Assembly: GCA_018654845.1 (NCBI GenBank)
Contig: JABIKU010000008.1
Coordinates: 1-47,716, forward strand
Reading direction: 5' to 3'
Source of the DNA: Methanobacteriota archaeon
GTDB taxonomy: Archaea > Thermoplasmatota > Poseidoniia > Poseidoniales > Thalassarchaeaceae
DNA length: 47,716 nucleotides
Under the pieces are notes generated by a model. It had not been told where the DNA came from. It saw only the letters and a list, made by a program, of their open reading frames with translations, and did no database searches. Made by a program: the position numbers and the translations under genes. Every line of letters starts with the position of its first letter. The stretch's first letter is position 1. This document shows, piece after piece, positions 34,842 through 44,118 of the stretch.

Positions 34842-35312
34842 ATGTCAAAATTTGAGTCAAAATCAAATCTTACCTGCCCTGTCTGCAAAACTTCAGAAAA
34901 ACTCAATATGCCGACCGATCAATGTATCATAGTTCATAATTGCATCAATTGTAATGAAATATTACAGCCGAAAAACGGTGATTGCTGCGTTTTCTGCTCA
35001 TATGGAGATGTACCTTGCCCGCCAATCCAACTTGCTGGTAATTCGAGTGCATCAAATGATAAACGACAAGACCTTGCAATAATTTCTCTTGATTTACTAG
35101 GTTTCTTTTGTCCAATACCTGTACATGAAACTAGAAAAAAACTTCACAATGTTCCAAAAGGAGCAATTCTTGAAGTAATTTGCGATGACCCAGAAACATT
35201 ACAAGACATCCCAATACTATGTGATAGATTGAATATTCAACTGCTAGAGATAAAAGATGAAGCCGGGGAATTGATTTTTCTCATAAAAAATCAAGCCCCT
35301 AACGTAGATTGA
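34842..35312 (+). CDS. Zn-finger/TusA-like sulfur carrier fusion
   Basis: The 156-residue protein has a Cys-rich N-terminal half: CPVC at 12-15, then Cys28, Cys34/Cys37 and GDCCVFCSYGDVPCPP (48-59). This suggests one or two zinc or Fe-S sites. Residues 75-150 are a TusA/SirA-like domain with the CPIP motif (Cys90), the sulfur-carrying Cys of that family. The TusA domain moves sulfur toward tRNA thiolation or molybdopterin synthesis in bacteria. The fusion is less usual, and the GDCCVFCSYGDVPCPPIQ segment is a recognisable motif of unknown role. It sits between a helicase and ribA. Confidence 0.78.
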   Translation: MSKFESKSNLTCPVCKTSEKLNMPTDQCIIVHNCINCNEILQPKNGDCCVFCSYGDVPCPPIQLAGNSSASNDKRQDLAIISLDLLGFFCPIPVHETRKKLHNVPKGAILEVICDDPETLQDIPILCDRLNIQLLEIKDEAGELIFLIKNQAPNVD

Positions 35313-35343
35313 GTTCAAGAACGAATAGCCGGTGGACAAAACA

Positions 35344-35997
35344 ATGACTGTTCCAAACAAACCAATTTCACTCGCGGAACAATCTGTTCCAGCGGATGCA
35401 CGTTTGCCAACAATCTATGGTGACTTTCGCATTAGAGTATTTCACGAAGACTCTACTGGTTTCGACCATGTCGCCCTCACAATAGGAGATATGACTGGAC
35501 CCGACCCCGTTCTTGTCAGAGTTCACTCCGAATGTCTGACTGGTGACTCATTTTCGAGCACAAGATGCGATTGTGGTCCACAACTTGATGCAGCCCTGAA
35601 ACAAATAGTCGAACAGGGCTGGGGTTGCTTGGTTTACCTTCGTCAAGAAGGCCGTGGAATCGGCTTGCACGCAAAAATTCAAGCCTACAATTTACAGGAT
35701 AAAGGCGCCGATACTCTAGATGCAAATTTGATGCTTGGACATCCAGTAGATGCCCGAGACTACCGGATTGCAGCAAGTATTCTCAAAGCGATTGACATTA
35801 ATCATGTTTGTTTAATTACAAATAATCCAGATAAAGTTGACCAACTAAGAGAATTAGGCATAGAAGTGGCCGAGATGATGCCGATAATAGTTGGAGTTGG
35901 AAAAGAAAATCGGGCATATCTCGAAACTAAGGTAGAACGCATGGGCCATCAAATAGACGGGAAAGATTTGGATAGGAACGAATCGGACATTTTCTGA
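35344..35997 (+). CDS. ribA: GTP cyclohydrolase II
   Basis: ATG 35344 gives 217 residues; a GTG at 35332 adds four. Zinc ligands Cys64, Cys75 and Cys77 lie in ECLTGDSFSSTRCDCG, and the catalytic-loop motif RQEGRGIGL follows at about 100-108. It opens GTP to form the first riboflavin intermediate (2,5-diamino-6-ribosylamino-4(3H)-pyrimidinone 5'-phosphate), releasing formate and diphosphate. There is no fused dihydroxybutanone-phosphate synthase domain. Most archaea use the unrelated GTP cyclohydrolase III, so a bacterial-type RibA suggests acquisition by transfer. No FMN riboswitch is evident upstream. Confidence 0.93.
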   Translation: MTVPNKPISLAEQSVPADARLPTIYGDFRIRVFHEDSTGFDHVALTIGDMTGPDPVLVRVHSECLTGDSFSSTRCDCGPQLDAALKQIVEQGWGCLVYLRQEGRGIGLHAKIQAYNLQDKGADTLDANLMLGHPVDARDYRIAASILKAIDINHVCLITNNPDKVDQLRELGIEVAEMMPIIVGVGKENRAYLETKVERMGHQIDGKDLDRNESDIF

Positions 35998-36069
35998 ATA
36001 TCTGAGTTCTAAATATTGTATCATGCTGGATGGTTGTATCCCATCATATACAATAAAGACAATCCAAGA

Positions 36070-36145
36070 TGGGGCCGTGACCGGGAATTGAACCCGGGCC
36101 GGCGGGACCACAACCCACCGTGCTAACCTCTACACCATCACAGCC
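36070..36145 (-). tRNA. tRNA-His (anticodon GUG)
   Basis: On the minus strand acceptor GCTGTGA pairs with TCACGGC (one G-U). An extra 5' G (36145, G-1) pairs with C73, the identity element of tRNA-His. The anticodon loop TTGTGGT gives GTG. CCA is encoded (36072-36070). Confidence 0.95.
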
Positions 36146-36208
36146 GTCTTAGTAAGCCAGTCGAGAATAGAGCCGTATTTCAAGCCTCTCCGCTAGGTCC
36201 GAGTCGAG

Positions 36209-38644
36209 ATGCATGCGACCAACGCATTGAAGCGGTGTGTAAGGTCGTCGACAAATATGCAGAAGGGAAGTAGAGTTGGACTGATTCTATTTTCAATATT
36301 GCTCATCTCACCCCTAACGCCAATGACTCAAGCAGTAACGGTAATCGCCTCAGAATCAATGGATCTCGTCCCTGCTGGAGACTTCTCTGATAGTTCAGAA
36401 TGGGATATAACATCCAGTGTTGGTTTCTCCAACGATCAGGCTCAACATTCGATAGGAATGGTCGCAGACAGCGAATTATCGTTCACTCATTCTCGACCAG
36501 CAAATTTTGCTACTCAAACCAGTTGGGCAGAATCTAGTCCCACTGACTCAAATTTTAGTAAAGGAGCACCTGATTCTTATTACACATGGTCCAAAGGGCC
36601 GAATATCACAGTAGGATCTTTCGATTTCACTGGCCTTCATTCCTTTGCAATCGAGAACGTTTCTTTGGTGTTGCATTTTGAAATACCTGATGCTTTGAAT
36701 CAAGATTCTGTCCGTATTATCTTGCAAAATACCGGATCTGATAAATTAGTTAAAACATATACTCGTACATTCAATGGAGTTTTTCGGATGAATAATCCGC
36801 TTGTCATTGAACTTGATGATGAGGCAAATTGGAATTGGAATTTGGCAGAAAATGTGCAATTCACAACCGATTATATTTCGACGGGAACTTCTGATGATTC
36901 CGAGGTACGTGTCGACGCAGTAGGACTTCGAGTGAAGTATTACATGCCTTGGTATTCTTTTGAAAACGTATTCGCCAATCATGAAGTGAGCGTTTCAGAA
37001 GTTCCTGTACTAGATTTTGGACCATATGATGGGGAAACGGTAGGATTGAATGTAGATAGTTGTGGACTTTTGCCCGACCTTGCTGAATCCGAACATTTCT
37101 GGACATTCGATGTAGAAGTCCCATTCGGACAAGAGCTTGGAAGAATCCATTCATTTGGTTCAGGCAATCATACAATCGAAGTCATTCCCGATAATCTTGA
37201 TGGGGATTATTCAGTCAAACAAAATGGCGATTTACTAGATAATCGCGATATGCTACAACATGTTCGAATCAGCATTGTTGATGGATGTGTTTCTGGCGTC
37301 AGAATCGATATTAACGACCCACACATAGTCATTACTGGATCGATTAATGGCGCTACAAACGGACTCGCAGCACCCGCTAGTTCACTTCGAATTGCAGTCG
37401 GTTCCTATCTAATTCATACGATTCCGCTCGAACTTGGAGCATTCTCTATTGAGATTCCTGTTGGACACGCTCTTCCTTCTGAAGGAGAGATGATTTCTGT
37501 TGGAATTGCGACACGATTTCAATGGTCGTCCGATGGCACAGCAGAGACTACTGTCGTCCATGTGAATTCGATTTCCATAACTGGTGGTTATCATCTTGAA
37601 TACGATTACGAACCAGATTGTCTCGACCTTGTCGATTTGGTAATGGAAGAGGATGAAGGTGGAATATTGATTCCTGTTAGTTGTAATGACGATAGGACAC
37701 CCCGCTCAAATTTACAATTAAGTGCGACGAGTGGGGACGATTCGTTAATCGAAGTTAGTACGTCATATAGTTCTAGTAGCGATGCGAATTATGTTCAAAT
37801 TCAAACAGTCAACAACGCATTTGGAGAAACAATCGTCAGCGTTGAAATGCGAGATTCAGTGGGTAATATTTGGGTAGATGATTTCGTGGTGACCATAAAT
37901 CCAATTGCGGATTCGCCATCATTCGCACCACTACCTCTCACAGTTTATCTTGAATTAGGAGATACTCTAGTCTTGCCATTAGATATTTTTGATTCGGATA
38001 CATTCGATTTGACGATAACGACAAGTAAATCCTGGGCGACTGTAGATGATGCCAACAATTTGCACCTCACACCTATTGATGCGGGCTTACATACTGTGAA
38101 AATATCGGTAAATGATGGAACTTCTGAAACCTCTCAAGACCTTTCAGTTTCGGTTAGTGCATTATCTGATTTAATTACAGAATCAATCGAAATACGCAAA
38201 GATGGAGCGAGGATTGATTCTGGAAAAGATGGCGATGTTGTCGAAATTTTTGTTTACGTTAGAAATCAAGGTCGAGGCGTCGCAGACGCCATTAATGTCA
38301 GATGTTATGTCGATGACGTCTTCGTTGGCTCAGCCATCGTCGACTCAATCGCTCCCGGTGGTTTAGGAATTGCAATTTGTGATGCAGTATTACCGGGAGA
38401 AGGAAGAGACATCATCGTTAGAGCCAGTGCGGACGGAACGCAATCTATCGATGAAACAAATGAAGAAAATAACCAAGGTGAATACACAATCTATGTTTCA
38501 AGCCCATCTACTAACGCGAACAATGATTCACCAATCACCGGTCCCACTATCCTCGTCCTTGCTGTAGGAATAATAGGGATTGCACTAACTGCATTGCAAC
38601 TGAGTCCTAATAGAGTGAAGAAGCCATACGAACGACGAAAGTGA
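36209..38644 (+). CDS. Membrane-anchored surface protein with CARDB domain
   Basis: The 811-residue protein has a signal peptide; an ATG at 36257 would shorten the N-terminus to a more typical one (MQKGSRVGLILF...). The middle is beta-rich with several Asp-bearing loops and a cadherin/Ig-like stretch (ADSPSFAPLPLTVYLELGD, residues about 570-650). A CARDB-type domain (cell adhesion-related, found in bacteria and archaea) follows at about 675-770: VYVRNQGRGVADAINVRCYVDD. A membrane helix near 777-797 precedes a short basic tail. It probably takes part in surface structure or attachment. No enzymatic motif is seen. It runs away from the divergent tRNA-His. Confidence 0.8.
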   Translation: MHATNALKRCVRSSTNMQKGSRVGLILFSILLISPLTPMTQAVTVIASESMDLVPAGDFSDSSEWDITSSVGFSNDQAQHSIGMVADSELSFTHSRPANFATQTSWAESSPTDSNFSKGAPDSYYTWSKGPNITVGSFDFTGLHSFAIENVSLVLHFEIPDALNQDSVRIILQNTGSDKLVKTYTRTFNGVFRMNNPLVIELDDEANWNWNLAENVQFTTDYISTGTSDDSEVRVDAVGLRVKYYMPWYSFENVFANHEVSVSEVPVLDFGPYDGETVGLNVDSCGLLPDLAESEHFWTFDVEVPFGQELGRIHSFGSGNHTIEVIPDNLDGDYSVKQNGDLLDNRDMLQHVRISIVDGCVSGVRIDINDPHIVITGSINGATNGLAAPASSLRIAVGSYLIHTIPLELGAFSIEIPVGHALPSEGEMISVGIATRFQWSSDGTAETTVVHVNSISITGGYHLEYDYEPDCLDLVDLVMEEDEGGILIPVSCNDDRTPRSNLQLSATSGDDSLIEVSTSYSSSSDANYVQIQTVNNAFGETIVSVEMRDSVGNIWVDDFVVTINPIADSPSFAPLPLTVYLELGDTLVLPLDIFDSDTFDLTITTSKSWATVDDANNLHLTPIDAGLHTVKISVNDGTSETSQDLSVSVSALSDLITESIEIRKDGARIDSGKDGDVVEIFVYVRNQGRGVADAINVRCYVDDVFVGSAIVDSIAPGGLGIAICDAVLPGEGRDIIVRASADGTQSIDETNEENNQGEYTIYVSSPSTNANNDSPITGPTILVLAVGIIGIALTALQLSPNRVKKPYERRK

Positions 38645-38844
38645 TTACCAAAATCACTTCCCTTTGGCTGATAATCACAATATTTCAGGGAATAGTTATA
38701 CCATCTAGGAATTCAAAGTAGATTACCGCGCGCAGAACCTCTCGGGGTCGAGCGCCGTTGGTGTGTGTTTGAAATGATGAAACTTAAGATTCGTTTAGAG
38801 ACTGACGAATGGGTCTATGAAGAACATGAAATGGTTTGAAAAAA

Positions 38845-39819
38845 TCAATTCTGCTTCGACCATGTCTGTCCGTATTGTCCAGCTGGCATGAGGACATTCT
38901 TGGAAACAGCGACTTCTCCCGAGGTCATATCGCTGAGTGTATCTGTTCCAACAGAAAGGCTTGCAATTGCTACTGCTTCACCTTTGATGCTGCGCACAAC
39001 TACTGTGGTTCCTGATTCCAATCCAGCAGGTGTACTGACTAATCCCGGCCGTGCAAGCGGAGCTCCGTGAGTCATTGCTGCGACCGCTCCATCTTTGATT
39101 GTGATAGATGGTAATTTTGTCAAAACGGCTTCAACAGGAGCGATCAACTTCTTGAGACTACTATCATCATCGTGCTCTTTCCAGAGGAATACCGCATCAG
39201 CAAGTTCCTGCATTGAACATGACATACTCTCATCGAATGCTCCAGTTGTATTTCGGTGCAATTCCATCAATTCGGTTTTTGTATCCAAAAATAATCCAAT
39301 GTCACGGGCAAGAGTTCTGATGTATGTTCCCGCAACACAATCTATTTCCACGACAGCAATACGTGAAGATAACTCGCTGTCGAGAAGTTTAATCGAATTA
39401 ATCACACGTGTTCGAACTTGAACTTTAACCGCCGATTCCTTAGGTGGAACATTGTAAATTTCACCTTGAAGGTTTTCCAACAAGTTCGACAGTTCTTCAT
39501 CGCTAACATCGCGACCAAATCGTAGAACTGCAACATAGCTTTTCTCACCTGAGAGAATGATGTCGGTAATGCGGGTCGCTCGGCCACACAATAATGTCAA
39601 CAATCCTGTAGCCATCGGATCAAGGGTTCCACCGTGACCTAATCGATTTAGGCCAAGCATTTGTCTTACCCATGCAGCGAGTTGGTGACTCGTTGGTCCT
39701 CGAGGCTTACTGATTAGGAATATACCTGAATCAAGCAATTCTTCAAGTGTTCTTTCAGAAGGATCGCCTCCAAATTTTAGATTGGTCGTTGCTGTTTCAT
39801 CAAATACAATTGTTGACAT
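38845..39819 (-). CDS. cbf5: tRNA/rRNA pseudouridine synthase Cbf5
   Basis: The 324-residue archaeal Cbf5 is the catalytic subunit of H/ACA guide RNPs. Catalytic Asp67 is in GHGGTLDPMATG; SKPRGPTSHQLAAW and the C-terminal PUA-domain strand pattern (GAVAAMTHGAPLARPGL) are typical. It makes pseudouridine in rRNA and tRNA. It is the last gene of a minus-strand run, following cmk with a 2-base gap, the classic archaeal order. The 200 bp downstream hold no other gene, but see the finding on a C/D-box-like motif there. Confidence 0.94.
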   Translation of the reverse strand: MSTIVFDETATTNLKFGGDPSERTLEELLDSGIFLISKPRGPTSHQLAAWVRQMLGLNRLGHGGTLDPMATGLLTLLCGRATRITDIILSGEKSYVAVLRFGRDVSDEELSNLLENLQGEIYNVPPKESAVKVQVRTRVINSIKLLDSELSSRIAVVEIDCVAGTYIRTLARDIGLFLDTKTELMELHRNTTGAFDESMSCSMQELADAVFLWKEHDDDSSLKKLIAPVEAVLTKLPSITIKDGAVAAMTHGAPLARPGLVSTPAGLESGTTVVVRSIKGEAVAIASLSVGTDTLSDMTSGEVAVSKNVLMPAGQYGQTWSKQN

Positions 39820-39821
39820 CT

Positions 39822-40373
39822 TTAATTCTCCAATTTTTCATTTACTAATTCAAATACTTCCTCGGCCGAAAGACCAGTAGCATCGATGATTAAATTATAC
39901 GGACTCATATCATCTAAATCGATACCATATAGAATTCGGTATCTATCCTTGTCATCCGATTGACGTGTTTCAGACTCAATTAATCGGGAATCAAAATCTC
40001 CACCTTCTCGAGTTTGAATTCTTCTTGCACATTCTTCAGGAGTGACCTTAACCCAAACTCGAAGACATTCGAGTTTGAGATTTGATGCCCACCATCCGCA
40101 CAGCCTACTCTCAACAATATCTGGTCCGTCGGCTGCAGTCAAATATTCCTTGAGTAAGATATCCAAGGACCTATCTACGTCTAAATCATCTTTGCATAGT
40201 TGACTGAATTGACCAACAGAAATTCCTCTGCGATCAGCTTCATTACGAAAAATTCCACCACCGTTCACATAATCCCAATTTCTTGCGAGTGCTAGCTTTT
40301 TGACTAGCGTGGATGTTCCGCTGCCAGGTGGACCACTAACGGTGATTTTAACCAGAACCTCACCTCCATTCAT
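39822..40373 (-). CDS. cmk: Cytidylate kinase
   Basis: A P-loop GPPGSGTST near the N-terminus and the archaeal-type sequence KITVSGPPGSGTSTLVKKLALARNW identify this enzyme, which phosphorylates CMP and dCMP. I give ATG 40373, but no ribosome site precedes it; a GTG at 40388 is also possible. The strong GGAGG (40363-40367) lies 7 nt before a CTG at 40355, which would start (M)VKITVSG, the family's normal beginning (177 residues). CTG is therefore a real candidate start. It overlaps the end of the DUF106 gene and is 2 bp from cbf5. Confidence 0.9.
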   Translation of the reverse strand: MNGGEVLVKITVSGPPGSGTSTLVKKLALARNWDYVNGGGIFRNEADRRGISVGQFSQLCKDDLDVDRSLDILLKEYLTAADGPDIVESRLCGWWASNLKLECLRVWVKVTPEECARRIQTREGGDFDSRLIESETRQSDDKDRYRILYGIDLDDMSPYNLIIDATGLSAEEVFELVNEKLEN

Positions 40374-41286
40374 GTCGGCAAAATTCACACCGCAACTTAC
40401 CCTTCGGAGTTCGCTTTACGGATTCTGAATCGCAATTAGGACAGACAGTTCCAGCCTTTGGTGGTGCTACCTGTTGGTTGCCACCACGACGTTGGTGATC
40501 TTGCTTTTGCACACCAGTTTTCCTCGGTCCTGCTCGTCGTCTTTGTCCTTGTCGAGTGCGATGGTCAGCCTTTGCCTTAGCTTTCTCATCCTCCAATAAG
40601 TGAAGAAGAGGTTCGGGGACCATTTCCCCAGCTAGTATGAGTGGATGTTTTCTAAATCGAAGTAATTTCAAGTGACGATCAACAATTCTTCCCAAAGGTG
40701 CTGACATCGAAATATATGTTGCAATCCAAGCAGGGAATATCCACATGACTCGATTATCGAATCCCCACATGGAAGACCAAGGGAGGCTGACATAACCAAC
40801 ACGAAATTCAAGAACAGAATTACCCATCCATGTGAAAATCGCCATAATAAAAATAATTGTGAACAACATCGGCTTCATCATTGCGCCTTGCATTTCCATT
40901 GTTTCGGGCATCATTTCCATCTGCAATCTTTGCATTTTATCGATTCTTGCTGTATCCCTAGAAACTCGAGCATCTTGCATTTGCTTACTGATTTGCTTAC
41001 TACGATGAGTATTATGAGCTTGTTTCACTGGATCCATGAATATTGAACGAATAATTGTGTTTACAACCATAATACTCGAACCTAGGATGAAAACAGTTGG
41101 GACGAAGTAAATTTTGTGGAAGGGTAATAGCGGTTCAATAATTGATCCAGCGCCAGCAGCAGCAGCAATTCGGATACTTGGAAAAGCCATCATCACCATC
41201 ATGATGAGTAGCATTCCGAACATAGGCAGCATTGCTGAACCCATTCCTGCGGGCTGTTGATTACCAGCCGGAGCACTACTCGCCAT
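40360..41286 (-). CDS. DUF106 (YidC/Oxa1/EMC3-superfamily) membrane insertase-like protein
   Basis: ATG 41286 (GGAG at 41296-41299) gives 308 residues; the ATG at 41292 adds two. There is an N-terminal hydrophobic helix, two-helix segments near 55-75 and 140-180, and an internal basic coiled region (KQAHNTHRSKQISKQMQDARVSRD). This is the layout of the archaeal DUF106 family, related to EMC3/TMCO1, which insert membrane proteins. A C-terminal Zn ribbon (about 284-308, CPNC...CEFC) is an extra feature preceded by a basic, Gln/Arg-rich linker. It is followed by cmk and cbf5, as in the archaeal ribosomal superoperon tail. Confidence 0.87.
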   Translation of the reverse strand: MASSAPAGNQQPAGMGSAMLPMFGMLLIMMVMMAFPSIRIAAAAGAGSIIEPLLPFHKIYFVPTVFILGSSIMVVNTIIRSIFMDPVKQAHNTHRSKQISKQMQDARVSRDTARIDKMQRLQMEMMPETMEMQGAMMKPMLFTIIFIMAIFTWMGNSVLEFRVGYVSLPWSSMWGFDNRVMWIFPAWIATYISMSAPLGRIVDRHLKLLRFRKHPLILAGEMVPEPLLHLLEDEKAKAKADHRTRQGQRRRAGPRKTGVQKQDHQRRGGNQQVAPPKAGTVCPNCDSESVKRTPKGKLRCEFCRHEWR

Positions 41287-41349
41287 GGCCATTCGCTCCG
41301 CCTGCCTTCAATGAACACTTCGGTAGTCGCCTACGGCGAATTTTCTTGT

Positions 41350-44118
41350 TCACTTGAACGAAAAACTGCAGACCGGACATATCGATTGGCCAATTTCTGC
41401 TTCAGAACCACAAATTGGGCAGGAATTATTCTGCTCGATTTTTTCAACTTTTTCCATCTCAATCGAATCATGTTCAGAATTATCATCTTCTACCAATTCG
41501 TTTTCTTCCGGTTCATCGAGATTTGTCGTTTCGTCTAATGTCTCGTCACTATTTTCATCAATGATAGACGTCTCTTCGACAGTAATTTCCAATTCAGATT
41601 CAACTACTCTAGGAGCAATTTCAATCGGTTTTGTGATTGGCGAAGAGTCCTTGATACCAATTATTGCACCCGGCTCAAGCCATTCAGGAATATTCGGTTC
41701 TTCATCGACCTCATCACCGAATGTTGCACCATGGAAATCTTGCGCGTCGGAAACCTTGTACTCAGCCTCGGTATCCCCTTGAATTTCATAGACTACTTCA
41801 ACACGCTCGCCTTTCTCAATTCGACCGATTTGCCAAGTCACCTTGATTCCGTCACGAGCAGATTCTTTTGTCGTCGAGATATCTCTTTCACCACTTATGG
41901 AAGATTTAACAGAAGAACTCTCGATTGAAAATGTTCCAGGTACAATATCGTGAAGTGCAAGATCTTTCAATGCACTATCTGAATTATTGTCAAACATCAA
42001 CAAAATTTCATATCTCCCGGGTCCTCCACCAGGGAATACTTCCTTGCCAGTACTTATCTTTCTACGACGGTGAACAACCTTGATTATCGGTGGCAATTCG
42101 ACGGTTCGGGTCGCCACTGGTCCAAATCGCTCCATGCTGAAGTCTGCTCGAATTGGAGCAGCTAACAATTCATTTTGAGGAGAAGGATCAGGTGCATGAA
42201 GAGGATAACGTATGATCATGGATTTACCCGGTTGCAAACCTAGTCGTGATGAGGTCCCGACGGTGATTCTTAGCGCATGACCAGGATTGTCAGGTGAAAT
42301 CAATTTTTCTTCAAGTTGGTTACCATTAATGATTTCAACTCGGTATTGATCATCACTGAGATCTGCACCCTCGATTTCAATCTGGATTTTATGGGTTAAT
42401 GGCGGTTGGAAAATGCCAGGTATATCATCGAGAAATCTCATTACATTTATCGAAGCTGAACCGGTATTTTCAATGGTTATCACGGCTTCAATATCTGATG
42501 GCACATAAGATTTAATTCGAGAAATATCATATCGTTTCTTGATTGTTGCATCGATAATCGCAAGTTTCTGTTCACTGATATCTACTACACCGTTTGAGTG
42601 TACTGAAACACGAGGTAAAATTGAGTACTTAACTTCCTGACTGAAACTAGGTTGATCTTCAGATTCTACCCGTTTCACCATAGACTCCCAACTGCCCTCT
42701 GGTGGTATGTCTTGACGAAGGTCAGACACATCTAGAATTGGAGCTTCTCGGCCTGCTAGTCGTACGGTAGCACCTGAAAGGAGAACGATGAAAGAAGATC
42801 GATTTTCGAAAACACATTTACAATGCCAAATTCCGGGACGGTCGTCTTCTTCTGCAACAACCCGAGAAAATTGCCGACCGGAACTAGTGACATTTTCAAA
42901 CTCAGTCCGGGATACAGTTGATTCGGCAGAATAGGACACTGCGGCGATACCAGCAGGTATTTTCTCAACTCCAGAGATTCTGACAAGAGGATTTAGAATG
43001 AGAGTCTTGATCTCACCTGTTGCCATTCTACCTATATCCCAAACTATCGTTGAGCCATCGACAGAATACTCAGAAGTCTCCGTTACTTCGAAACAATCGG
43101 GAAGAGTTCGGCGTAATTCAACATCATTCAAAGGGACATTGGCGATATTCTCAATATCGATCTCAATCTTAATTTCATGAGCGTTCGGTGATAGAACCAA
43201 AGATAGGCTAGGTTCTTGATCTCGTTCTGGTTCTGTGTCAATTTTTTCTTTTAGTACCAACATCCTAGGTCCATTCGAAGAATATGGGATAACAGTCTCT
43301 TCGGTTGCATCGAGTTCTCTAACGGTTACCGAACTACCGCCTAAATCTGTAGATTCGGTTTTTGCGAGAAGAACTTCGATATCCCAAGCTCGTTGCTTTT
43401 TACTAGGATTACGAAGAATTAACTCGCCTTCAATGGTTTGTCTTCGAACAGAACCATCGGGGTTGAGAGTTGATTCTTCGATTTCACTCAATGTGGCATG
43501 AAGTTTGTCGCCAGGAATTGCATCGACTTCTGTGGCCGGTCTAAGATGAGGCGAAGAAGATGAAGAGATCGATGCACCTTGAGGAGCCATCGAATCTAAT
43601 GCACTCGTGATATCTAGAATATCTTCTTCCTCTTCAGCAGGGTCTGCTAGTTCAGAATCAAAGGAATGATCGCCCCAAATATCGTCAGATTCAGAACCGC
43701 CCCCCTCACCGAATACTGAAAGCGAATCAGAGAGTATCTGCGTTTCTTCCTCTTCCTCTGAATTACTTGGCTCAGGAGTTGTTTCTAACCCAGGGGGCAT
43801 TGGTGGTGGTGCAGATGCAGAAACTTCGGAATTGGTTGAGAACGGATTGTTAGCCAAATCTTGTGTTTGTGGTTTTTCCGTAAATCCAGGTGGTGGCGGT
43901 GGCAATTCAGAAAGTCCAGGAGGTGGCGGTGGAGGTGAGAAAATTGGTTCTTCTGACTCACCCTTTAGTTCATCGATTTCTATTTCCTCGGAAAAATCAA
44001 TTTCTTTCTCTTCGAGAATCGAAGAACTAGGCACTTTCTCGTCATCAGAATTTGAAGATGGTGGAGGAGGCATTGGGAAACCCGGCGGTGGAGGCGGCGG
44101 GGGTAATTCATCGGACAT
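41350..44118 (-). CDS. Large cytosolic proline-rich beta-domain protein with Zn ribbon
   Basis: ATG 44118 (AGGTGA 7 nt upstream) is the start, 922 residues; a TTG six bases earlier is unlikely. No signal peptide or membrane helix is visible. Residues 1-200 are acidic and disordered with proline motifs at 6-14, 62-69, 73-79 and 104-111, most ending in PPG(L/F). The rest has repeated beta-sandwich-like segments (LRNPSKKQRAWDIEVLL, VNVMRFLDDIPG, YEILLMFDNNSDSALKDL). After an acidic stretch the last 23 residues form a Zn ribbon (Cys900/903 and Cys914/917). It is unrecognised as a whole. It sits directly upstream of the DUF106-cmk-cbf5 block, where many archaea have secY and adk. Confidence 0.82.
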   Translation of the reverse strand: MSDELPPPPPPPGFPMPPPPSSNSDDEKVPSSSILEEKEIDFSEEIEIDELKGESEEPIFSPPPPPPGLSELPPPPPGFTEKPQTQDLANNPFSTNSEVSASAPPPMPPGLETTPEPSNSEEEEETQILSDSLSVFGEGGGSESDDIWGDHSFDSELADPAEEEEDILDITSALDSMAPQGASISSSSSPHLRPATEVDAIPGDKLHATLSEIEESTLNPDGSVRRQTIEGELILRNPSKKQRAWDIEVLLAKTESTDLGGSSVTVRELDATEETVIPYSSNGPRMLVLKEKIDTEPERDQEPSLSLVLSPNAHEIKIEIDIENIANVPLNDVELRRTLPDCFEVTETSEYSVDGSTIVWDIGRMATGEIKTLILNPLVRISGVEKIPAGIAAVSYSAESTVSRTEFENVTSSGRQFSRVVAEEDDRPGIWHCKCVFENRSSFIVLLSGATVRLAGREAPILDVSDLRQDIPPEGSWESMVKRVESEDQPSFSQEVKYSILPRVSVHSNGVVDISEQKLAIIDATIKKRYDISRIKSYVPSDIEAVITIENTGSASINVMRFLDDIPGIFQPPLTHKIQIEIEGADLSDDQYRVEIINGNQLEEKLISPDNPGHALRITVGTSSRLGLQPGKSMIIRYPLHAPDPSPQNELLAAPIRADFSMERFGPVATRTVELPPIIKVVHRRRKISTGKEVFPGGGPGRYEILLMFDNNSDSALKDLALHDIVPGTFSIESSSVKSSISGERDISTTKESARDGIKVTWQIGRIEKGERVEVVYEIQGDTEAEYKVSDAQDFHGATFGDEVDEEPNIPEWLEPGAIIGIKDSSPITKPIEIAPRVVESELEITVEETSIIDENSDETLDETTNLDEPEENELVEDDNSEHDSIEMEKVEKIEQNNSCPICGSEAEIGQSICPVCSFSFK

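Noticed and set aside
35200-35343. FMN riboswitch upstream of ribA
   Set aside because: The space between the previous gene and ribA is only about 30 bp and no conserved riboswitch core was seen.
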